Assembly (NCBI GenBank): GCA_910578505.1
Contig: CAJTPV010000011.1
Coordinates: forward strand, 16,662 to 80,661
Direction: 5' to 3'
Length of the DNA stretch: 64,000 bases
Source of the DNA: an uncultured Oscillospiraceae bacterium
GTDB taxonomy: Bacteria; Bacillota; Clostridia; Oscillospirales; Oscillospiraceae
The translations under genes and the position numbers were made by a program. Shown piece after piece: positions 58,723 through 64,000 of this stretch. Position 1 is the first letter of the stretch, and every line of letters starts with the position of its first letter. The notes beneath the pieces are model-generated. The model saw nothing but the letters and a program-made list of their open reading frames with translations. It was not told the DNA's origin and searched no databases.

Positions 58723-59450
58723 GAGATGAAAAGCTGGCCGTTCAAGTAACCGGCCTCACTAAGAGCTACCAGGGTAAAACCGTGTTGAGCGGGCTGGACC
58801 TCTCTATTAAGCGTGGTACGGTGTTTGGCCTGCTGGGCGCTAACGGGGCGGGCAAAAGCACCACCATTGAGTGCATCCTGGGGACCAGGCGTGCAGACTC
58901 CGGCACGGTCTCGGTGCTGGGCCACGACCCTGGGAAGGAACGCGGCAAGCTATTCCAGCGGGTGGGCGTGCAGTTCCAGGAGGGCGACTACCAGCCGGAG
59001 ATCAAGGTGTTTGAGCTGTGCGAGGAGATCGCCTGCCTGTATAACCATCCGGCAGACTGGCGGGAGCTGTGCCGGCGGTTTGGGATTGGCGGCAAGCTGA
59101 AAAACGCGGTTAAGAGCCTGTCCGGCGGAGAGCGCCAGCGGCTGTTTATCGTCCTGGCCCTGATCCCAAACCCGGAGCTGGTATTTCTGGACGAGCTGAC
59201 CACCGGCCTGGACGCCAAGGCCCGTCGGGATGTGTGGAGTATTTTATCTGAGCTGAAAGGGGAGGGCCTGACCATCCTCCTGACCTCCCACTTCATGGAC
59301 GAAGTAGAGGCCCTCTGCGACGAGATCTGTATCTTACGCCAGGGTAAAGCGGTGTTTCATGGCACTGTGGATCAGGCCAGGGCGCAGAGCGGCTGTGAGA
59401 AGTTCGAGGATGCCTATCTTCAGATGTCTGGAGAGGAGGATGCGGCATGA
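58719..59450 (+). CDS. ABC transporter ATP-binding protein
   Basis: 243 residues. Walker A GANGAGKST, signature LSGGERQRL, Walker B LVFLDELTTGLD and H-loop TSHFMDE, of the CcmA/drug-export type. Energises the permease encoded next. Overlaps both neighbours by 4 bases. Confidence 0.95.
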   Translation: MRDEKLAVQVTGLTKSYQGKTVLSGLDLSIKRGTVFGLLGANGAGKSTTIECILGTRRADSGTVSVLGHDPGKERGKLFQRVGVQFQEGDYQPEIKVFELCEEIACLYNHPADWRELCRRFGIGGKLKNAVKSLSGGERQRLFIVLALIPNPELVFLDELTTGLDAKARRDVWSILSELKGEGLTILLTSHFMDEVEALCDEICILRQGKAVFHGTVDQARAQSGCEKFEDAYLQMSGEEDAA

Positions 59451-60190
59451 GGTCGTTTGGTACATTACTGAAAAACGAGTTGAAGCTGAATATCCGCAAT
59501 ATGAACATGGTAATCTTCGCGGTGATCCTGCCGCTGGTGGTACTGGTGATCCTCGGCTTTATCTACGGCACAAAGCCGGCCGCGGAGGGCGCCTCCTACA
59601 CCTTCCTGGAGCAGTCCGTCGGTGCGCTGTGTACCATCTCCATCTGTGCCAGCGGGCTGATGGGACTTCCGCTGGTGGTGTCGGAGTACCGGGAGCGGAA
59701 AATCCTCAAGCGGTTTCAGGTGACGCCGGTCAGCCCGGCCAAGCTCCTGGCGGTGGAATTTACCATCTATGTGTTCTACTGTGCGGTATCCCTGGTGACG
59801 CTGCTGCTGGCCTCCATGCTGTTCTGGCGGGTGACCATCCCTGGCTCCCTGCCAGCGTTTCTGGGAAGCTGGCTGCTGACGATGGTGTCCACCCTGAGTA
59901 TCGGACTGATGGTGGGGGGAATTGCCAGGAATGCGAAGTCCGCCAGTGTGATTGCCTGCCTGCTCTACTTTCCCATGCTGATCTTCTCCGGCGCAACGCT
60001 GCCCCTGGAGGTCATGCCGGGCGCCATGCAGAAGGTCGTATCCATTTTCCCACTGACCCAGGGCATCCAGATGATGAAAGCGACCTCCCTGGGCCTGCCC
60101 ACTGGCGGTCTTTGGGTTCCTGCAGCTGTGATGGGGGCGGTGACTGTGATCTGTATGGGAGTTGCGGTAACATGCTTCCAGTGGGAGTAA
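59447..60190 (+). CDS. ABC-2 type transporter permease
   Basis: 247 residues with six membrane segments and a typical ABC2 C-terminus (YFPMLIFSGATLPLEVMP ... PLTQGIQMM). With the ATPase it forms a small exporter for a drug, peptide or lipid. A terminator follows. Confidence 0.92.
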   Translation: MRSFGTLLKNELKLNIRNMNMVIFAVILPLVVLVILGFIYGTKPAAEGASYTFLEQSVGALCTISICASGLMGLPLVVSEYRERKILKRFQVTPVSPAKLLAVEFTIYVFYCAVSLVTLLLASMLFWRVTIPGSLPAFLGSWLLTMVSTLSIGLMVGGIARNAKSASVIACLLYFPMLIFSGATLPLEVMPGAMQKVVSIFPLTQGIQMMKATSLGLPTGGLWVPAAVMGAVTVICMGVAVTCFQWE

Positions 60191-60203
60191 AACGAACCAT
60201 GAG

Positions 60204-60249
60204 AAAAAAGGAGTGGCACGGCTCATTGCGAGCTGTGCCACTCTTTTTT
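60204..60249. terminator. Bidirectional terminator after ABC exporter
   Basis: A stem of about 19 bp, AAAAAGGAGTGGCACGGCT / AGCTGTGCCACTCTTTTT, loop CATTGCG, with A and T tracts at the two ends. Confidence 0.9.
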
Positions 60250-60377
60250 GCCTGGGGGATAAATCAGTCTATTTTCATACTGTGTAGCCCAAAGATCCAA
60301 TCACGATGGAGTGATTATCGAGTCCGGATTCTTTTAACAAAATGCAGTATAATTAATATTCATTATTGAAACAAATA

Positions 60378-60851
60378 TTACTCAAAAAATATATCAAAAA
60401 TCTGGCAATTCTCTTCACTTCCACAGACAAAGTCTTTTGCTTCACAATTGGTATTTCTGATTCCATCATTTGAAAAAGTGATATTATACAATTTTGCGCT
60501 ATTGGCACTTCCGAAAAGCGTGGTGCTGGGGGTATTATCGGTCAACCCAACAATCTTAAACCCATTCCCATTGTAAGAGCCTGTAAACGGATTATCAGAA
60601 GTTCCTATTGGTATCCACTCTACATCTGAAATTTCGATATCATTTTGCTGCATATAGCTTCTATCCAACCCATAATAGTCAATCATACGCAACTGGGTCT
60701 CAGTAGAAATTAAATAATACTCCCGCTCATTTATCATTATTGTTTCAATGTCTGGTATATTTATTGGTTCTTCAAAAGTGTCAGGGGAAGAAATGCTCAA
60801 AGAAAAAGCCAATATCAAAGCAAAAAAATAAGTAAATACTTTTCCAATCAT
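60378..60851 (-). CDS. Small secreted GLUG-like protein, AT-rich
   Basis: 157 residues. N-terminal signal peptide or anchor (FTYFFALILAFSLSIS), then TETQLRMIDYYGL and the GLUG-type repeat WIPIGTSDNPFTGSYNGNGFKIVGL, usually part of larger adhesins or proteases. Here only about one repeat is present. Base composition is far more AT-rich than the neighbours, pointing to recent transfer. Start at 60851 follows AAAGGTG. Confidence 0.6.
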   Translation of the reverse strand: MIGKVFTYFFALILAFSLSISSPDTFEEPINIPDIETIMINEREYYLISTETQLRMIDYYGLDRSYMQQNDIEISDVEWIPIGTSDNPFTGSYNGNGFKIVGLTDNTPSTTLFGSANSAKLYNITFSNDGIRNTNCEAKDFVCGSEENCQIFDIFFE

Positions 60852-60958
60852 ATTTAACACCTTTCTTTATCGTCTCTTGAACTAACATTACAAGTTATTC
60901 CGCACTTTTTAGTCGCTATAATTTAGTTTATTCTGCTGTGCGCTCCTAACATTAGGCT

Positions 60959-61756
60959 TTATTCTATAATTCTCTCATAAATGTAGATTTTGCGAGCTAC
61001 AAAAACAATACCTAGAGTAAGTAAGGCCGAAATCACTTCAGTAGCTGCGATAGGAAGCCAGGTGGCGGTAAGAATCGTCACCATATCCACCAGAGTGTGG
61101 AGCAGTATGGCGGCGGGGAACCAGAACCAGTTGTCCCTCCGCCTTACAGAGACATACACCAGTACCGACAGCGCGATGTGCAGCCCCACCGCCACCAGCC
61201 GTTCAAAACCGGTCCAGAAATAGATGCCTGCCGGGTTAGCGCATAAGCCCTGGATGGCAGCCAGCCCCGTTTCCGATAAAGGACCCATCATAGCCTCTAC
61301 CGCTTCCAGTCCGCCGCGATTCAAAGCCAAAGCGAGCGTAATATTGCTTAACATCGTCATCCCGGCCAGCAGAATCGCCTCTATGCCTCCATGTCCCGCG
61401 CCGTACATCAGCGCATCCCCTGGCCCCCGGCTCCATCGGAGGGAAAGCTTGAAAGCCAGCCAGCGGCCGCACTCCTCAAAAACGCCCGCCATCAGACCGG
61501 CATAAAAAGCATACAGCCAGATGTTTCCCTGCAGCACTGCTCCAGGAGCGCCATAGAGCAGGAAGCTGTGTGCAGTTCGTTCCAGGATCAGCACAAAGAC
61601 GGGGAATATGATACAGCCAATGAAGAAAAACCGCCACCGCCCCTTTGACTTTCGCCAAAAGAAAATTCCAAGCCCCAGCGGCAGTACCAGTGTGAACAGA
61701 CCAACCAACGCCATGATGATGATAGCTGTTGGGGTTACAGTCAAGCTTTCTAACAT
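60959..61756 (-). CDS. YhfC family intramembrane metalloprotease-like protein
   Basis: 265 residues with about seven to eight membrane segments. The conserved FEECGRW (Glu pair) and YGAGHGGIEAI (His) are those of the YhfC/PrsW-like glutamic-type membrane proteases. Start at 61756 follows AAAGGAG. Single gene, divergent from the ferredoxin-flavodoxin gene. Confidence 0.82.
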   Translation of the reverse strand: MLESLTVTPTAIIIMALVGLFTLVLPLGLGIFFWRKSKGRWRFFFIGCIIFPVFVLILERTAHSFLLYGAPGAVLQGNIWLYAFYAGLMAGVFEECGRWLAFKLSLRWSRGPGDALMYGAGHGGIEAILLAGMTMLSNITLALALNRGGLEAVEAMMGPLSETGLAAIQGLCANPAGIYFWTGFERLVAVGLHIALSVLVYVSVRRRDNWFWFPAAILLHTLVDMVTILTATWLPIAATEVISALLTLGIVFVARKIYIYERIIE

Positions 61757-61881
61757 TTTCAGCAACTCCTTTCTATCCCCACAATACACCATCCACCAAG
61801 TAGAAGGCCAAGCGAGGTTTCACCAGTATAGTGGACAAGGATATGAACAACATCAAAATAAGATATGGATTACATATAAAT

Positions 61882-61911
61882 TTGAAATTTTGATTGCTTT
61901 TTCTCTATAAT
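61882..61911 (+). promoter_or_regulatory. Promoter of EFR1 gene
   Basis: TTGAAA (61882-61887), 18-bp spacer, perfect TATAAT (61906-61911). Confidence 0.65.
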
Positions 61912-61982
61912 GCTTCTACAATGTAAGCTGGGGAAATGATTGGTCGTATCCGCATGAAGAATCCACGTTGGGGGGCAAAGCT

Positions 61983-62747
61983 ATGATTGGCGTATATTTA
62001 AGTGGAACAGGGAACACAAAACACTGTATCGAAAAGCTGATTTATTTATTGGATGAAACTGCGCAGGCAGTTCCCATTGAGGGAAAAGAAACTGTGCGTT
62101 TATTATCACAGCACGAGTTTATTGTATTGGCATACCCCGTTCAATTCTCCAATGCGCCAGTTATGGTACGGAACTTTATCAAAGACAATTCGGAACTTTG
62201 GAAAAACAAGCAAGTGCTTTGTGTTGCCACAATGGGATTGTTCAGCGGGGATGGAGCAGGATGTTCTGCACGGCTATTGAAAAAGTATGGCGCGAGTATC
62301 GTTGGCGGCCTGCATATCTGTATGCCTGATTCGATTTGCGATGTGAAGCTGCTGAAAAGATCTGTTGAAAAAAATCGGGAGATCATAAAAGCGGCGGACA
62401 GAAAGATTGAAAAATGTGCGCAAGAGATCAAGCAAGGCAAATACCCAAGGGATGGCTTAAACTTTTATAACAGAGCGGCAGGCCTCTTGGGTCAGCGCCT
62501 ATGGTATTATGGCAAGACGAAGGACTACTCTGATAAGCTGAAAATCAGTGAAGCCTGTGTGGGCTGCGGACTATGTGCCCAGATATGCCCAATGGGAAAC
62601 ATCACCCTAAAGAATCACAAAGCAGCAGCGGGAGATCGCTGCACAATGTGTTATCGCTGCATCAGTTCATGCCCTGCACGGGCGATTACACTGTTGGGAA
62701 ACACTGTATTTGAGCAGTGCCGCTATGACAAGTATAGTAAGGAATAA
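61983..62747 (+). CDS. EFR1 family flavodoxin-ferredoxin
   Basis: 254 residues. N-terminal flavodoxin-like domain (YLSGTGNTKHC, AYPVQFSNAPVMV) and C-terminal double [4Fe-4S] ferredoxin (CVGCGLCAQICP, CTMCYRCISSCP). EFR1 proteins move electrons between ferredoxin and unknown acceptors. GGGGGCAAAG precedes the ATG at 61983. Confidence 0.9.
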   Translation: MIGVYLSGTGNTKHCIEKLIYLLDETAQAVPIEGKETVRLLSQHEFIVLAYPVQFSNAPVMVRNFIKDNSELWKNKQVLCVATMGLFSGDGAGCSARLLKKYGASIVGGLHICMPDSICDVKLLKRSVEKNREIIKAADRKIEKCAQEIKQGKYPRDGLNFYNRAAGLLGQRLWYYGKTKDYSDKLKISEACVGCGLCAQICPMGNITLKNHKAAAGDRCTMCYRCISSCPARAITLLGNTVFEQCRYDKYSKE

Positions 62748-62766
62748 AGAATTTCTGAGATGTAGG

Positions 62767-62795
62767 TTGCCTTTTCCCAATGGGGCGGCTATAAT
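62767..62795 (+). promoter_or_regulatory. Promoter of HU gene
   Basis: TTGCCT (62767-62772), 17-bp spacer, perfect TATAAT (62790-62795). Confidence 0.65.
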
Positions 62796-62831
62796 TACAC
62801 GAGCGACTTTTTATACAGAAGGAGAATGTTA

Positions 62832-63104
62832 ATGAACAAAAATGAACTGATTACTGCGATGGCTGAGGCCAGCGGCCTGCCCAAAAAGGACTGTGAAATT
62901 GCGCTGAACGCATTTACTGGAGTTGTGGAGAATGCGCTCAAGGCGGAGGATAAAGTTCAGCTGGTCGGGTTTGGCTCTTTTGAAGTCAAGGCCCGTGCGG
63001 CCCGCACCGGCCGGAACCCGCGGACAAATGAACCTGTCGAGATTGCTGCGTCTAAAGCTCCAGTGTTCAAAGCTGGCAAAGCTCTGAAGGACGCGATCCA
63101 GTAA
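62832..63104 (+). CDS. HU family DNA-binding protein
   Basis: 90 residues, standard HU length. MNKNELITAMAEASGL, GFGSFEVKARAARTGRNPRTNE (the DNA-gripping arm) and PVFKAGKALKDAI are all present. The second ATG (62832) is used because AAGGAG is 7 bases away, whereas the first ATG (62826) touches it. Confidence 0.95.
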   Translation: MNKNELITAMAEASGLPKKDCEIALNAFTGVVENALKAEDKVQLVGFGSFEVKARAARTGRNPRTNEPVEIAASKAPVFKAGKALKDAIQ

Positions 63105-63126
63105 AAAGATTTGGTGAGGTGGGGAA

Positions 63127-63501
63127 ATGCGGCGAGAACTAGGTGTTGCACGATGTGGCCTTGCGTGCTGTTTGTGCTCTGAGAACGTGAGATGCGATGG
63201 CTGTGGGTCGGATGGATGTCCCGATGCGGATAAGTGCGAAAACAAGAAGTGCTCTTCCGAAAGGGGCATTTCGCATTGTTATGCCTGCACAGAGACCTGT
63301 AAAAAAGGATTACTGAATAAAATCAAGCCCTACGCCTTTACCCTGTTTGCCAAACGGTATGGGGAGACGCATCTGTTGGATTGTCTTGAAGCAAATGAAA
63401 AAAGAGACATTCTTTATCACCGTGAGGGAATATCTGGTGACTATGATGAATTTGACGATGTGGAAAAGTTAATTGAATTCATTAAGACCGGTATGCGTTA
63501 A
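63127..63501 (+). CDS. DUF3795 protein
   Basis: 124 residues with ten or more Cys in the first 60 (RCGLACCLCSENVRCDGCG, CENKKC, CYACTETCKKG), the DUF3795 metal-binding pattern. Function unknown. GTGAGGTGGGG precedes the ATG. Its end lies opposite a short reverse reading frame that looks like the start of a regulator. Confidence 0.8.
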   Translation: MRRELGVARCGLACCLCSENVRCDGCGSDGCPDADKCENKKCSSERGISHCYACTETCKKGLLNKIKPYAFTLFAKRYGETHLLDCLEANEKRDILYHREGISGDYDEFDDVEKLIEFIKTGMR

Positions 63502-63505
63502 ATCA

Positions 63506-63537
63506 TATATTTCATAAGTAAGCCGTTCTGCTTTTGA
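63506..63537 (-). other. Start of a truncated WYL/DeoR-type regulator (candidate)
   Basis: On the minus strand AAAGGAG, then ATG at 63537, reads MSKAERLTYEIYDLTHTGL and stops at 63469 after 23 codons. MSKAERL is a common start of WYL-domain HTH regulators. Only the first part fits; the remainder is replaced by the DUF3795 3' end. Confidence 0.35.
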
Positions 63538-63563
63538 CATTTTTAAAAACTCCTTTCCGAATG

Positions 63564-63580
63564 GTGACAGTCGTTGTCAC
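63564..63580. promoter_or_regulatory. Palindrome GTGACA-gtcgt-TGTCAC
   Basis: Perfect 6-bp arms with 5-base centre in the divergent space between the small reverse frame and the next plus-strand gene; likely operator. Confidence 0.55.
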
Positions 63581-63645
63581 TATTCCATGACAGACTATCT
63601 ATGTACCAAATGCAATATGATACTCAAACGAAAGGGCAAGATGTT

Positions 63646-63948
63646 ATGAATAAAAGCGTGATTGAAATGGTTATTTTTCAGACAAACCAAGAAGTGACCG
63701 AGGAACATTTTTTACGAATGTATCACAAATTGAATGAGGTGCTTGAAAAAGATATTGCCGGATTTGTAAAACGGTCATTAACGAAGGATTTAAAGCAGGA
63801 TAAATGGGTTGAAATGATCTGGTGGGCATCAATGGAGGCAGCACAGGGGGCTTTGGAAAAGTTGCCGCAGGTTACGGAATTTCAGGAGTATTGTTCTGCT
63901 TTAGCAGACGAGGGAACAATGATGTTCCATTTGGAGGAAATGGCATGA
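63646..63948 (+). CDS. Hypothetical protein, ABM-like
   Basis: 100 residues: IEMVIFQTNQEVTEEHFLRMYHKLNEVLEKD and WWASMEAAQGALEKL suggest a dimeric alpha/beta-barrel of the antibiotic-monooxygenase-like type. No catalytic assignment. AAAGGGC lies upstream of the ATG at 63646; earlier in-frame starts lack a site. Overlaps the next gene by 4 bases. Confidence 0.6.
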   Translation: MNKSVIEMVIFQTNQEVTEEHFLRMYHKLNEVLEKDIAGFVKRSLTKDLKQDKWVEMIWWASMEAAQGALEKLPQVTEFQEYCSALADEGTMMFHLEEMA

Positions 63949-64000
63949 CACCAAACGATATTCTTTCCTACTGCCAGTCTAATTTGAAAGATGTTGTATT
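63945..64000 (+). CDS. Partial gene at right edge
   Basis: Starts with ATG overlapping the previous stop (ATGA), GGAGG upstream; 18 codons visible (MTPNDILSYCQSNLKDVV). Too short to name; the next residues are outside the window. Confidence 0.6.
   Translation, partial: MTPNDILSYCQSNLKDVV

Overview
The window is 64 kb of GC-rich DNA with strong Shine-Dalgarno sites, consensus TTGACA/TATAAT promoters with 17-bp spacers, T-box and NiCo riboswitches, reverse-rubrerythrin and 2-oxoacid:ferredoxin oxidoreductase genes. Together these suggest a strictly anaerobic, gut-type clostridium of the Oscillospiraceae (Flavonifractor/Lawsonibacter-like). This is inferred from gene content; no rRNA is present. 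The left end cuts an S-layer-homology protein and the right end cuts a gene of about 19 visible codons.

Layout. 0-13.7 kb: cell-surface proteins (SLH, CHAP+SLH), two Rpn/PD-(D/E)XK nuclease-like genes, a beta-CASP metallo-hydrolase, a TraX/response regulator/histidine kinase operon, tRNA-Thr and tRNA-Tyr, cytidine deaminase, a polysaccharide-deacetylase-like lipoprotein and a Na/Pi-cotransporter family protein. 13.8-21.2 kb: one pyrimidine operon (pyrC-K-D-F, HAD fusion, MBL, pyrE-B-I) from a perfect promoter to a strong bidirectional terminator. 21.3-29.9 kb, minus strand: a T-box-led branched-chain amino acid catabolic region (XRE-cupin-acyl-CoA ligase fusion, GNAT, P-loop ATPase, ferredoxin, VOR alpha/beta/gamma, omega-amidase-like hydrolase, ilvE). 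30-36.7 kb: citXG and citC without citrate lyase genes, a chromate-type transporter, a divergent GHKL kinase and two RpiR regulators. 36.8-42 kb: decayed PTS EIIBA and GH4 genes, a DUF4143 ATPase, RhuM and a serine recombinase with its catalytic domain deleted.

42-50 kb: a DUF6930-like protein, a NiCo-riboswitch-controlled CDF metal exporter, a PerR/reverse-rubrerythrin oxidative stress cluster, and greA-lysS. 49.5-57.8 kb: a patchwork of truncated mobile-element genes (yedK/Y-polymerase remnants, surface-protein pieces, SpaA pilin-like protein, a secreted-HTH chimera) interrupted by an intact AmmeMemoRadiSam operon (including a 51-codon zinc-ribbon gene) and a RelB/RelE-type toxin-antitoxin pair. 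57.8-64 kb: AraC/GyrI regulator with an ABC exporter, a small AT-rich secreted protein, YhfC-family membrane protein, EFR1 ferredoxin-flavodoxin, HU, DUF3795 and small genes.

Most notable points: a T-box in front of a three-domain XRE-cupin-acyl-CoA ligase heading a valine/leucine/isoleucine fermentation region; three 23-bp tandem repeats over divergent DUF4143/RhuM promoters; and an unusual density of deletion scars that join unrelated gene pieces between 36.8 and 57.8 kb.
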